Positions 20,696 through 31,026 of a stretch of 64,000 nt of DNA are shown one piece after another. The notes under the pieces are model-generated. The model worked only from the letters and a program-made list of their open reading frames with translations. It ran no database searches and was not told where the DNA came from. The position numbers were made by a program, and so were the translations under genes. This DNA is from Pycnococcus provasolii. Lineage: Eukaryota; Chlorophyta; Pseudoscourfieldiophyceae; Pseudoscourfieldiales. Each line of letters opens with the position of its first letter. Within the stretch, counting starts at the first letter, position 1. The stretch lies in NCBI GenBank assembly GCA_049487715.1, contig CP150574.1, positions 434,001-498,000 of the forward strand. Direction: 5' to 3'.

Positions 20696-21376
20696 TCAGG
20701 GAGCGACCGCAGCGGGAGCCTCAGCCAGCTCAGCCTCCGGCGCGAGACTGCGGAAACCGTACGGTCCACCAAATCCACCGCCGCCGCCGCCCCAGCCGCC
20801 GTATGGTGGGTACATCGGGGGGTACATCATAGGGTACCCGTACGGGCGGTACGGCATCGGCGGGTAGAATGGCGGGCGCCATCCTCCTCCTCCTCCTCCT
20901 CCGCCACCAGCAGCAGCTGCGGCGGCAGCAGCGGCAGCTCCACCACCACCACCTCCTCCTCCGCCACCAGCAGCAGCTGCGGCGGCAGCAGCGGCAGCTC
21001 CACCACCACCACCTCCTCCTCCTCCGTAAGGGTACGGCATTGGGTATGGCGGGTAAGGGTATGGCGGGCGCCATCCTCCTCCCCATCCTCCTCCTCCTCC
21101 TCCGGCAGCTGCGGCGGCAGCAGCAGCCGCGGCTCCACCGCCTCCAAAGTTCCTCACTTCCTCACCATCACCTCCAGAGACTTTCGTCGCGGACGCGCCA
21201 GCCATTCCGGGTCCCGTCATGGTCGTCGCCGTTCCTCCTTGTCCATCATCCATGGTTTGGATGTTCACAGGAGGGACAGGAGGCGTTTCTTCCTGCGCAT
21301 GCGTGACCGCCACCATGGAACTGCAAGCCACCAAGAAGGCGACGAAGAGAGCGGCGCGCGTAGTCATTGACATCAT
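20696..21376 (-). CDS. Secreted polyalanine/polyglycine structural protein, paralog 3
   Basis: 226 residues. Signal peptide as in paralogs 1 and 2, then the full EETPPVPPVNIQTMDDGQGG mature N-terminus and a KVSGGDGEEVRNF segment. Three Ala runs of 10 residues alternate with Gly runs, and aromatic/Pro linkers and the EAELAEAP C-terminus follow. Because it keeps both the N-terminal domain and the EEVRNF segment, it is the most complete member. Its 5' flank is unique beyond 21447, suggesting it lies at the original edge of the duplication. Confidence 0.75.
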   Translation of the reverse strand: MMSMTTRAALFVAFLVACSSMVAVTHAQEETPPVPPVNIQTMDDGQGGTATTMTGPGMAGASATKVSGGDGEEVRNFGGGGAAAAAAAAAAGGGGGGWGGGWRPPYPYPPYPMPYPYGGGGGGGGGAAAAAAAAAAGGGGGGGGGGAAAAAAAAAAGGGGGGGGGWRPPFYPPMPYRPYGYPMMYPPMYPPYGGWGGGGGGFGGPYGFRSLAPEAELAEAPAAVAP

Positions 21377-21645
21377 CAGGTATTATCGTAGTAGTGCTAC
21401 TTTTTTTTCACAAATCACACACAAGCGAAGAATGAAAGGGGCTGTTGTGCCTAGAAAAGGGAAGACGGGGCGGGGCCGGAGTTGAGGGTAGGTGGGAGGG
21501 AGGGAAGCCAATTTCAGAGTGAAGTTGTGAAATCGGATGGCACGTTTTTTGAGGATACCTCGATCACCCAGACAGACACAGACACAAGCCCCAATCAATT
21601 CCACCTGTCAGGCAGCTAGCTGGAATCTGCTCATTCATTCTTCAG

Positions 21646-22680
21646 ATGACGACAAGGATGATGAATGCGTCGAAGAAGAAGAAGACGACAGCTTGCTTTC
21701 TTCTGATCGTGCTTACGTTCCTCCTTCTTGTCCCTCCTGCTCGCGGGTCTGCGCACGAAGGTAATGGTGGTGGTGTGACTGGTGTCGACGATTATGGAGT
21801 TGACTTGTACGACTACTACTCGATGACGGATTTGGATATGGAAGAGGGAGAAACTCTTCAGCCCTTCACGTCAACGACGACGTCGCCGACGATGAACGAC
21901 GAGTTCGGTGAGGATGACGTGAACAACAGCAACATCGTCACACAAGAAGAAATAACGAGGAATGGCGCCGATTTCTTCGGAGGAGGCAACACAATGCCGC
22001 CCTATCCTTCGTACCCTGATCCTTACGCCTCGCCATTCTACTACGGCCCCGCTGCTGGAGGAGCGGTAAGTGGTGATCCTCCTCTCGCTCCTCCTCCTGC
22101 AAATGCCGTCAGCGGTCGCGGTCGCCGCGGTCGTAAAAAGCCGCGTGTTCGAAAGCCGCGTCGTCGAGGACGACGTGGGACGAGGACGACGACACGACGA
22201 CGTGGGCGACGAGGCAGGCGTCCGAGTTATGGTTATGCCATGCCTCCTCCTCCTCCGCCCTACTACTATGGTGGTGATTATCTTGCCGCTGGGGGGCAGC
22301 ACTACTACCACTACCCGCATCCGGCGTATTACTCCTACTACTACCCGCCTGTGGTGTATCCGACGACGAATTACTACTATCCGCCGTCGTACCCGACGTC
22401 GTACTACGATGGTGGTGGTGGTGGCAACTACCTTTATCCCGGCGCGGGCGGGCGTACGTTTGGAGGGGGCGGCGGCGGCTGCGCGACGATGAATTGCGCG
22501 TGCGCGGGACCCATGGAGGTGGACTCGAGCGGGTGCCCCGTCTGCCCTCCTCCTCCGTGCGCTCCTCTTCCAGGCTTTGGAATCCGCAATGCGTGGTTTG
22601 CCCAATTGCCACCCATGCGTGGCTCCGCGGAGGCGCCTGCGCCGGACGACGACGACTTCTTAAAGGAAGGAGACGTTTGA
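21646..22680 (+). CDS. Secreted Tyr/Pro- and Arg-rich protein
   Basis: 344 residues from ATG 21646 (21661 and 21664 are possible). The signal peptide is CFLLIVLTFLLLVPPARGSA. An acidic N-terminal part follows, then a strongly basic segment (about residues 155-195: GRGRRGRKKPRVRKPRRRGR). Next comes a tyrosine-rich segment (YYYGGDYLAAGGQHYYHYPH, then YSYYYPPVVYP). The C-terminus has a Cys/Pro knot-like cluster (CATMNCACAGPMEVDSSGCP). Tyr/Pro-rich secreted proteins are often cross-linked oxidatively in walls; that is inference. It is divergent from the Ala/Gly array, 270 bp away, so both may belong to one matrix locus. No family recognised. Confidence 0.68.
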   Translation: MTTRMMNASKKKKTTACFLLIVLTFLLLVPPARGSAHEGNGGGVTGVDDYGVDLYDYYSMTDLDMEEGETLQPFTSTTTSPTMNDEFGEDDVNNSNIVTQEEITRNGADFFGGGNTMPPYPSYPDPYASPFYYGPAAGGAVSGDPPLAPPPANAVSGRGRRGRKKPRVRKPRRRGRRGTRTTTRRRGRRGRRPSYGYAMPPPPPPYYYGGDYLAAGGQHYYHYPHPAYYSYYYPPVVYPTTNYYYPPSYPTSYYDGGGGGNYLYPGAGGRTFGGGGGGCATMNCACAGPMEVDSSGCPVCPPPPCAPLPGFGIRNAWFAQLPPMRGSAEAPAPDDDDFLKEGDV

Positions 22681-23804
22681 AAATCATCATCAATCGCACA
22701 TCATCATGCATGATTGTATGATCATCCCGTTCATCCGTACGTGACTGGCGCGGAGGCCGGGCGTGAAATACTGAAATCCATTTTTGCAGGCAACGTGAAG
22801 TAAATAAAACAAAGTAACAACAAACATCACCAAGCAAGAGATTCTTCCTAAACTCTAAAGGTACTTACTTACGTTGACCATCACTCAAGTAGTCAAGTGC
22901 GTCCACCTTCCATGGGTCCACACTCCACACCAACCAAACGCACGCCAAAAGTCCAAAACCCGACTACTAAGAGCACCCCTCTTCAGGCCTACCGTACAGG
23001 TACCAACCTTACGTACGTGTTGGTATCTCACTCACCACCCACCCACGTCACTGACGCGGTGACGTGCCCGTCCTTTTCCCGCCACCCTGCCATGTCGAAG
23101 GTTATCCAGAAAGAAGCTTCTCTTCTCCTCCTTTGGATAGTTTATTCTTCGAAAAAGCGCACGCCACAGAAGTGTACAAATCGTTCCCCTCAAGGCCTCA
23201 AGCAAGGCGTGATCAAGGAAGGCCTGCGAAACGAAACGAAACGGATATTATTGCATAAAGTTAAGAACTAATCTGCTTAAAAATCTCACCCAGTTGCCAT
23301 TGGGTCCCACGAACTTTCATTACAAGTCGGCTGAATTGCTCAGAGCAACACCACCCTTCACCGCAGTCTCGAGGTCTCGAGGAGGTTGCCTGCCAAATGT
23401 GTCAATGATGTGATGTGGGATTTTTTCCTCGCCAATACATAAAAAATAAAAAAGTGCATGCATCCGAAAATGCCCACCAAACTCTCGTAAAGTTTAACCG
23501 GTTAGACGAAAGATATTTCCATGTGTGCCCTTTTTCCCTATTGGTTTTTCCCACCCACACGGCCACACAAGACAACACAAGCGAACTCCCCCCCTTTCAG
23601 AAACAACGGCGTATTGTATTGTTTTCACGCCACGAGCTGTGGAAACGAAACTCCGAGGGAACTGTCACGTCAGCACCACCACCTTGCATTTATTTGATTT
23701 TGATTTGTGTTCTTTTTCATTCTGTGCTGCTCTTATTATCGTAGCTGTTTTAGTTTAGTGTGTGTTTTCGTGTTTTAGTGTTTCACGTGTGTGTGTCTGC
23801 TTCT
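22681..23804. other. Intergenic, no gene seen
   Basis: Contains ATCATCATC-type repeats just after the stop (22683-22725). AT content rises after 23270. The open frames at 23064-23271 and 23415-23744 lack protein-like composition. The 3' part presumably holds the promoter of the next gene. Confidence 0.4.
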
Positions 23805-24429
23805 ATGATGGATGCTGAAGTGGTTGCTTCAGGAGTGGTTGCTTCAGGAGTGGTTGCTTCAGGAATGGTTGCTTCAGATTGTGTCTATGCTGGTGCTACC
23901 CATGAAGCTCTTAAGGGTCGGCATGATGTGCTGGAGCGTGTTTGTGCTCAGTCGGCGGCTCAGGCTGATGAGGAGCGTGGTTGTGATGATGAGCGTGGTT
24001 GTGCTGCTGCTGGGTTGACCGTCGTGCCTTCTTTGGTGAGGTGGAATCATTCCTTGGGAGCTGCTGCAGAGAATCATGGGGTTAGCGGTGTGCGCGTTTT
24101 AGGCGACAAACACACGACGATAATACATGTCGAGAAATGTCAGGATGAAGAGGAGGAGCCTCCTGTGTGCTCCGGACGCACAGCTTCAGCTGCACACACA
24201 CAGCAGCTCATGCCGCAGCAGATGCTGCAGAATACACGTCATGTTCATCAGCACACCAATCTCTTGTTGCCAGATGGCCAGCAGCAGCACCGCGTGCCTC
24301 TGCAAGTCATACCCCCACACGCACACGCACATGTGACTCCGCCGTGGATGGCGTGGAGTCAACACGAACACGCGCAATTCCTTGACGAGCTCGAGCAGGA
24401 CTTCGTCAGGAGGCACCTCACTACCAACC

Positions 24430-24461
<32 letters not shown>

Positions 24462-24716
24462 GTCATGATGATGGCGAACAAAAACAACATCGTACCCACC
24501 ACCACATCAGAAGTGTCAAGTGAACTATACACGGACGACACCATCAACACCGAGGAGCTCGAACTCGACGACACAGCTCACAGCCAGATATCCGCTCATT
24601 GCACGCAGCGCACAAACCACAACAAGTTTCCTGACTTCTCGAACGTCAAGAACTGCTCGCTGCGAAACGTATCAACACAGGACAGGTGCTCGGCTTGGAT
24701 GACAAAGGCTTTTTGA
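23805..24716 (+). CDS. Glutamine-rich protein of unknown function
   Basis: 303 residues from ATG 23805 or 23808; the frame upstream has only a GTG. The N-terminus is a tandem repeat of VVASG units (about four 18-bp repeats). The middle contains WMAWSQHEHAQFLDELEQDF, which faintly resembles the first helix of a SANT/Myb-like domain (W, EH, FL, LE spacing), then a polyglutamine run of 10. The remainder is Ser/Thr/Asn/His-rich. No second or third Myb helix is visible, so the resemblance may be chance or part of a spliced domain. Possibly a nuclear regulator; treated as hypothetical. Confidence 0.45.
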
Positions 24717-25534
24717 CCGGATGAACATATATTCCTTTCACCATTTTTTTTGGCAAACGTCTGTAATAAACAACAAGAAAGAAAAAAACAATTTTGTTTT
24801 GAACATTTACAGCAGAGCCGTCCTAGAGCCGTCCTGCGTCAGGTAAGTACACGTTGTGTGTGTTTGTGTGTGTGTGTGTGTGTTGTGGCAACAAGGTTTT
24901 CAAAAAGATGCTTTTGCTTTTGCGGTTTCTACCGCAACGCATGGCTCGCGTATGCGGTGCGGGCGACGTCCAAGGTGTGGATGAGGTCGCGCTGTGCGGC
25001 GCACACCCTTTCACGGTCGGCAGCAAACGAGGAAGGAGGTGTTGACGAGGACGCGATATGGTAGAATGAGGATGGGGATTATGTAGTAGTTAGTGTAGAT
25101 GTCCAGCGGCGTAGCTAGCGTGCAGCATAAGCGGCGGGCAGCTAGTGTAAGGATGCGTTCCAAGCACTTGGTAGTCTATCATGTGTAAACGTGCTGCTGC
25201 TGCGCGTGCTGCGCAAGTGTCTTGCGGTAGGAAAGCAAGGAAGGAGGATCTATTCGGGGTTAGATCTGAAATTCCGGTGTGCATCCAGGCCAGGTATTCC
25301 CCCCCCTTATCCTTTTCTTTTTCGGTTTCGTTTTCTCGGACGATTTTTTCATGTGATGTGACGACATACTTAAAAAGTTTACTGTTGTAGTTTATGTGAC
25401 ATAATATGCATGCCCCTGGAGGGTGGGTGTACTCTCTCTCTCTCTCCATGTTGTGTGTGTGCGTGTGTGTACACTTGCACCAGGCACTTCTTTCAGAACC
25501 TCACTCGTTCATTTGTTGTTAGCCCTTGGAAACG
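24717..25534. other. Intergenic with GT-rich microsatellites
   Basis: A (GT)n tract lies at about 24854-24886 and (TC)n/(GT)n tracts at 25432-25470. No gene or RNA could be recognised; the short frames here are low in protein-like features. Confidence 0.4.
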
Positions 25535-27643
25535 ATGATGAGGATGAGGATGATGAAGCCTTTTCGTTTTCTTCCTATGATGGTCTTACTATCATGGTGC
25601 CTTAGTTCTATTCACGTCGTCGTGGTTGCGATGGAGACTTCTTCGTCTTCACCTTCTTACGTGCCTTCTTCTGTCGCGGTGTGGGGATCAGAACCAACAC
25701 AGGCGGATCGATGTGGCGACAGTCATCGTAACGATAATACGACGAAAGCGGTGCTGTACGCGATCGACTACGCATGCGGCAACAACTACCTCCCACCACA
25801 GGCGTGGCAGCGAGGTGCGAACGACGCGCCATACGAAGCAGTCTTCGACCTGTCCATCGTGGGTGCGGGTATTGGTGCGGCTGCGCTCGTCGACCGCGCC
25901 GTTGGCGACGGAAGCCGAGACAAGCCGCCGATCGTGCCGAACAACGCTGCGGTCGCGCTGTTTGAGAAGACAAATGAGATCGGAGGGCGTCTGCAGAGCG
26001 CGTTTGGCACCGGCGGACTCGGCATGACGGTGACGCCATTTTCGCCGGAGCTTAGCTGGATCCCGCCGATGGAGTACGGAGGCATGCGCTTAAACCCTTT
26101 CGTGCATAAGCGACTTTTCAATCTCATCAAGAAGCGCGCACTTTACCACGGCGAAGTGTGCACCGCAGACGCAGACAATGCGACCGTGGACTGCGTCAGC
26201 TCGCTCCTACCAATGGAGGTGGGGAATATCAGGTACCGCACTCTCCGACCAGCAAGTGAAGTTGGCGATTGGCTGGAGAGCAGCCGCATCAACACTTCGA
26301 GTGCATTGTACGAGGCGAAGGATTGCATCGACCAGGCTTGCGGAATCAGCAACTATGGCATCGAGGCGATCGCCAACCGCGAAGGCTCGCCCTACGACAC
26401 GTGCGTGCAATTGGTCGTCGGGTTGCGCTACTACTACAGCACGGTCAACACCACGGATGTGCCGGACCTTTGGATCGACGCCATGAGCCGCTTGGATGCA
26501 TCCAACTGCGGCACCAGCGACGCGGACTTTGCTGCGTTTGATGATAAGGTGGGCATGCCAGGCTGGTGTCGTCTTGTGACAATGTTCCCCGATCCGGCCA
26601 CCGCTATCATCAGCTGCTCCGGCTACGATATGGATGTCGAAACCGTGACCTACAAGGGATCATTCCTGATTGACCAGGTGGTGAACGCGAATGACGCGAG
26701 CAAGCTGTTTCTCCTAAAGAATGGCGGAATGCAGCGTCTGGCACAGAGTCTGCTCTTCGAGAATGGGCAAGTGCAGGTGGCACCTCTTGTCTCCAAAGAT
26801 CTTGTGGCGATCGAGGTCGAGGGTCGCGACACGACTGCGCTCGCTGCTAATGCTGCGAGGGAAGCTCTAAACGTCATCGCTGGTGGAACCGAAGCCAACA
26901 ACAACGACAACAACGCGTCAACGACGACGGAGGACGACCGCGAATCACCCATGCTTCGCCTAACGTTCGCGGATGGCAGCAGCGTGCTAACCAAACGCGC
27001 CTACCTAACCATGCTTCCCTCGGACATGACTCAGGTGCGTGGCTTAGAGTCGTGGGTACCCGTGGTACGCGACTCGCTTACGCCAAGCATGGCGGTGAAA
27101 GTGGGGCTCTTTTGGCCAAAAGGCACGGACATCGCAAGCCTGCTCGGGTTGACGCCGTGCGTGCCGGGACCATGCCAGCGCATCATCCTCGACGGGCCAA
27201 GCAGATCCGCGGCGGGCGACCCGTGGATGGTACGGCAGGTGTGGCTTTGGGATGCGAACTCAATCCTGCTTTACCAGTTGGCACCCATGTCAAACATGTC
27301 CTTGCCGGCGCATCAGATTGCCAAATTCGCGAACGAGCGAGGCATGGGCGAGATGGTGCGCATCATCCTGACCCAGCTTCGAGAGGGCACGGGGAAGAAC
27401 CTTCCTGATCCGAGCGCGGCGCGCCTCAAGACTTGGGCGGCGGGCAGCCTGCTCATCGACTCACCCCTGGAAGAGCCGCAGTGGGAGCGCGTAAGTGATG
27501 CGATGCGCCGCCCGCTCGGACGCGGGATCGGGCTGTACTACGGCAACAGCGAGATGTCATCGAATCTAGAGATGCATGGCTGGGTCGAAGGGGCACTGGA
27601 TGTGCTAGAGAAGAACGTGGAGGAGATGCAACTTGCGGCGTGA
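25535..27643 (+). CDS. Secreted/ER flavin amine-oxidase-like enzyme
   Basis: 702 residues from ATG 25535; the frame begins nine bases earlier with a TTG. The signal peptide is FRFLPMMVLLSWCLSSIHVV. The FAD Rossmann motif is FDLSIVGAGIGAAALVDRAV (about residue 105), followed by ALFEKTNEIGGRLQSAFG (about 140) and MEYGGMRLNP (about 180). This order is that of flavin monoamine/L-amino-acid oxidases. The C-terminal GLYYGNSEMSSNLEMHGWVE matches the region where such enzymes close over the FAD. It probably oxidises an amine or amino acid outside the cytosol, yielding peroxide; the substrate is not predictable. Residues about 440-480 (TEANNNDNNASTTTEDDRES) are an Asn/Thr-rich insert. Prenylcysteine oxidase is a less likely alternative. 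Confidence 0.72.
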   Translation: MMRMRMMKPFRFLPMMVLLSWCLSSIHVVVVAMETSSSSPSYVPSSVAVWGSEPTQADRCGDSHRNDNTTKAVLYAIDYACGNNYLPPQAWQRGANDAPYEAVFDLSIVGAGIGAAALVDRAVGDGSRDKPPIVPNNAAVALFEKTNEIGGRLQSAFGTGGLGMTVTPFSPELSWIPPMEYGGMRLNPFVHKRLFNLIKKRALYHGEVCTADADNATVDCVSSLLPMEVGNIRYRTLRPASEVGDWLESSRINTSSALYEAKDCIDQACGISNYGIEAIANREGSPYDTCVQLVVGLRYYYSTVNTTDVPDLWIDAMSRLDASNCGTSDADFAAFDDKVGMPGWCRLVTMFPDPATAIISCSGYDMDVETVTYKGSFLIDQVVNANDASKLFLLKNGGMQRLAQSLLFENGQVQVAPLVSKDLVAIEVEGRDTTALAANAAREALNVIAGGTEANNNDNNASTTTEDDRESPMLRLTFADGSSVLTKRAYLTMLPSDMTQVRGLESWVPVVRDSLTPSMAVKVGLFWPKGTDIASLLGLTPCVPGPCQRIILDGPSRSAAGDPWMVRQVWLWDANSILLYQLAPMSNMSLPAHQIAKFANERGMGEMVRIILTQLREGTGKNLPDPSAARLKTWAAGSLLIDSPLEEPQWERVSDAMRRPLGRGIGLYYGNSEMSSNLEMHGWVEGALDVLEKNVEEMQLAA

Positions 27644-28063
27644 AGATGTAATATCAAGGTTGGTATTAAGGTTGCACCTAAGTTCTTATTTTGGTTACTT
27701 ATTCCCTTTCTCCCACACCTCACACATTCTCCGCGACTTGGTGTGTCCCACCCGCTCCGTCCTCACCAGCCGCAGTCCTTCGCGTCGCCGCCTTTGCATG
27801 AGCAGGGAGGAAAAGACAACAAGGACTTTGCCGGACGCTTGGCTTGGCTTGGAGGAGCACAGTAAAAAGTGCACACCTATCCAGGCCCCCCAATCCATCC
27901 TCCCCGTCCCCCCCCGGAAGAGAAGAAAGTCGGGGGGCCCATCGCCATCGCAAACACCGATATCAGGCATAAGTCGTGTTCAATCACCTGCCAATATTGT
28001 ATTGTGTGCGTGTGATCAATCAATCACCACAGAGGTGCTCTGTCATCTGTCTCTATCTACCTT
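27644..28063. other. Intergenic, no gene seen
   Basis: About 420 bp between tandem genes. TGTAA occurs four bases after the stop at 27643, the motif used as a polyadenylation signal in volvocine algae. A C-rich stretch lies at 27889-27935. No gene detected. Confidence 0.35.
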
Positions 28064-29737
28064 ATGTCTTTATTTTCTGTGCACCGTTACCGTTGTAGCC
28101 GTTGTAGCCGTCTTTATTGTCTTCATAATCTTCGTGCTCCTCCTTCCTCTTGTGCCGTCTTTCATTTGAGGAGTCGTCGAAAAGTCGTCAAGATTACGAC
28201 TTCATCATCAGAGATCATAAGAGGAGGAGGAGGAGGAGGACTGTTCAAGTCTCGATCTCTAAGGTTGTTTTCGAAGAGATCTCTTGGTCAATTCTCAACT
28301 CTCAAAGCGTCAAAATCTGACGAATCACCCTCCGCCGCTTCTACAGCTGACGACGACATCGAGGCGTTCGCAGCAAAAGCACAAGGGGGACGACTCTGGA
28401 GCAACGTCAACGCTGTTAGCATGAAGCACGAACCGGGATCACTCTTTGGTTCCGCCTGCTTAGTCGCAGGAACCACCGTCGGCGCGGGAATCCTGGCTCT
28501 GCCAAACGCAACCGTCGACGCGGGATTCGTGCCGTCAGCTGTCACCATACTCCTTTGCTGGGCGTTCATGGCGGGTACCGGTCTGCTCGTCGCTGAAGTC
28601 AACCTACAGACGAGCTGCGAGCTGGGATCGGGAGGCGTATCCATCATGACGATGGCTAAGCGAACTCTCGGAAACACGGGAAGCAACGTGAGCTCTGCGG
28701 CGTACATCTTCCTCCACTACTGCCTTCTCGTCGCATACATAAGCAGAGGAGGTGAGGGAATGGCTGGACTCCTCGGCGCACCAAAAGACTCGCTCATGTA
28801 CACAGTCGGCGGACCGCTCGCATACACCGTCCCGCTGTGCGTGCTGTGCTACGCGCCACCCCAGCGCATCCTCGAAGGTGTCAATAGCGCACTCGTCGCG
28901 GGTGTTGTCATCAGCTTCGGTTCGATTTTGGCATACAACGTCCCGAACGTTGACGTTGCTGCCTTGCTGCACGCGCCGGTGCCGCCCGTGCGCGGATCGG
29001 AACCTCTCGACGCTGCCATTGGCAGCATTCCAGTGGTTGCGCTGGCTTTTGTATACCACAACGTCATACCCGTTTGTGTGACAAATCTGGAGGGCGACGT
29101 ACGTAATATTCGCAAGGCTATTATTTACGGCAGCGGAGCCCCGCTTGCAATGTTCTTGCTATGGAATGCAGCAGTGCTTGGACAGGTGCCCGCACTTCAG
29201 ACGCTAGGCTATCTCGGAGGAGCTGGTGAAGTCACGGACCCCGTCGCGGCACTTGAAAGTTACGTCGCCTCCACGGGAACCGGGGTCATTGCTCTTGCGT
29301 CGAGCAGCTTCGCTTTCTTCGCGGTGGCGACGTCTTTCATCGGATTTGTGCTTGGACTCAGCGATTTTTTCACCGACTTTGTCGCTTCTTCGACACTATC
29401 CTCGCAGAAGAACGCCAAGGACGGGTCGTCGTCGAGCTCGACAGACCGGCGCGGTGCACTTCCTATCCTGCTCACAGTTGTCCCTCCATTCATCCTCGCC
29501 ACGTCAGGTGGGAAAGAGATTTTTTTCTCCGCGCTCGACTACGCGGGGACGTTCGGCGTCATGGTTCTCTTTGGCGTTCTCCCTCCGATCATGGCGTGGC
29601 GTGCGCGGTATGCGGATAACGTTCTGCTCGCGACGCGTCCTCTTTTGCCCGGAGGTCAGCCCGCTCTCGTTGGCTTGGGTGCATTCGCAGCCTTGGTGAT
29701 TTTGCGCGATACGTACGTTCGCGTCGCTGGCGGTTGA
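28064..29737 (+). CDS. Aromatic amino-acid permease (TyrP/Mtr type), probably plastid envelope
   Basis: 557 residues. The first about 115 residues are Arg/Ser-rich with few acids and read like a transit peptide (SRSLRLFSKRSLGQFSTLKA). The membrane domain begins FGSACLVAGTTVGAGILALP, the glycine-rich first helix of the HAAAP (tryptophan/tyrosine permease) family, followed by about 10 more helices. Family residues in IPVVALAFVYHNVIPVCVTN are kept. Homologs of bacterial TyrP are found in the plastids of plants and algae. Likely role: moving aromatic amino acids or related solutes across a plastid membrane; direction is unknown. Helices 1-11 appear intact and there is no frameshift. Confidence 0.82.
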   Translation: MSLFSVHRYRCSRCSRLYCLHNLRAPPSSCAVFHLRSRRKVVKITTSSSEIIRGGGGGGLFKSRSLRLFSKRSLGQFSTLKASKSDESPSAASTADDDIEAFAAKAQGGRLWSNVNAVSMKHEPGSLFGSACLVAGTTVGAGILALPNATVDAGFVPSAVTILLCWAFMAGTGLLVAEVNLQTSCELGSGGVSIMTMAKRTLGNTGSNVSSAAYIFLHYCLLVAYISRGGEGMAGLLGAPKDSLMYTVGGPLAYTVPLCVLCYAPPQRILEGVNSALVAGVVISFGSILAYNVPNVDVAALLHAPVPPVRGSEPLDAAIGSIPVVALAFVYHNVIPVCVTNLEGDVRNIRKAIIYGSGAPLAMFLLWNAAVLGQVPALQTLGYLGGAGEVTDPVAALESYVASTGTGVIALASSSFAFFAVATSFIGFVLGLSDFFTDFVASSTLSSQKNAKDGSSSSSTDRRGALPILLTVVPPFILATSGGKEIFFSALDYAGTFGVMVLFGVLPPIMAWRARYADNVLLATRPLLPGGQPALVGLGAFAALVILRDTYVRVAGG

Positions 29738-31026
29738 CGAATCATTCCTTTTCGTTTTGTTTTTTTAAGCTTTTTAAGAAAGATCGCTCGTTCAGTTGTG
29801 TACTATGTAGAGTTCACTTCGTCGAACGGTCGTTCATTTCCACTCACGGTGACCTGACCTGTCACCACTCAGGTACCTGAACATTGGTGGCACAGATGAG
29901 GTCAGGAACCAGGCTGGATGCATCACGTCGCCTACTACGATAATCCACGTGTAGATGAACAGTAGTTCAACAGAGTGTCCCAAGATGTGAGGTAGGTATG
30001 AGAAGAATCCCAGAACCAGGCGTTAACGACCATGAGCCTCACCAGGCAGCCAGGAGGGTGGATGCAAGACCACATACAGTTATAACAGTAGAGTAAATCT
30101 CTCACTTTGTTGGCGTGAGTTGAAGTTTTAACGCCCGTCAGGCGTGTGTGCTGGCTGGGGCCAAAAGACAAAAGACAAGACGCTTGCCTTGCGAGTCTCT
30201 TGAATCACATAGACTAGGAATAGCTAAGGTAGGAAACAGGGTACGCCGTGCACGACACAAGCGAAGGGCCTCAGAGGCTCAGACATCAGTCCGAAACTCG
30301 ACGAAACACTCGACAAACTCGACAAACCGTTTGCGAAGAACCACCCACCAAGGAAGGTGATGAGCCTCGGATGAGCCTGTCATGAGGAGCTCCCCAGGGG
30401 GGTGCCCCTTCGACGTTCGGCCGGCAAATGTTTGGTTTGGTTGCAACAATGAGGGAGCGAGGTGAGCGAGGTGAATAAATGAGTAGGAAGGCCCAAACTG
30501 AATGAGTGATGGGCTCTTAATTAGGGTTGTGGCCTGGCACCTTGGGACACCTCTCCTGGGCAGGATAACACCTTTCCTCTCATGAAACCCAACCACGAAC
30601 GGACGGGACGGACTGATTAGCAACTCAATGAGCACGTCGGATAATGGATTGATTGATGTCGGTTAAGTTTGGATTCAACGGGAGCTCCAATATTAATCCA
30701 GGCCGAGTGAGTTCCTCCATGGAGAGGTGTGTTAAGGGAGTTCTGAACTGTTCAGATACAGTAGGGTGACCCTTTAGGCATTAGGGTTTCTTTCCCTAAA
30801 GAAGTTTCCCCCCCGGGAGAATTAAGAATTCCGAGTCAGCCAATACTGTATCATCCCAAATAAGGTTACCAAATACCACATTGTGTGCGCTTGCGTGCGT
30901 TGTGCTGTGCTGTGCGTGTGCTGTGCTGTGTTGTGTGTGTGTTGTGCGTGTGCGTGTGTGTTGTACGCTTAACTTAAGGCCAGGCCGCTACTTCTTAGAT
31001 AGATCATTACTGCGATTATATTTGGT
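29738..31026. other. Long intergenic region with a 3'-flank repeat copy and GT-rich tract
   Basis: Holds dispersed repeat copy C (29782-29847). The rest lacks recognisable genes. A TGTGC/TGTGT-rich tract lies at 30893-30963 just before the kinase gene. A stem-forming TTAGGGTTTCTTTCCCTAA lies at about 30781. The weak frames at 30148-30635 are not protein-like. Confidence 0.4.
29782..29847 (+). repeat. Dispersed 3'-flank repeat, copy C (short, diverged)
   Basis: GATCGCTCGTTCAGT, then GAGTTCACTTCGTCGAACGG and TCGTTCATTTCCACTCAC follow the order of copy A's first 70 bases. It starts 45 bases after the permease stop, same orientation. Confidence 0.5.

Larger units (their letters stand above)
17783..21446. 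repeat. Tandem array: three copies of a 1.3-1.5 kb unit
   Basis: Unit starts lie at about 17783, 19264 and 20571, each marked by GTTAAACTTTGTGACAA. Each unit holds a minus-strand gene for a polyalanine/polyglycine secreted protein plus its conserved 5' flank (TATTATCGTAGTAGTGCTAC). Units 1 and 2 also carry a beta-helix gene fragment. Unit 3 breaks off after GAATGAAAGGGGCTGT (about 21447). Units 2 and 3 are nearly identical; unit 1 is more diverged. Confidence 0.85.

Noticed and set aside
17957-21306. Other frames within the Ala/Gly array
   Set aside because: Glu/Val or Arg/Gln runs from GGC/GCC repeats in the wrong phase.
24823-25449. Several 60-119-residue frames in the 24.7-25.5 kb gap
   Set aside because: Low-complexity, no start context, no homology features.
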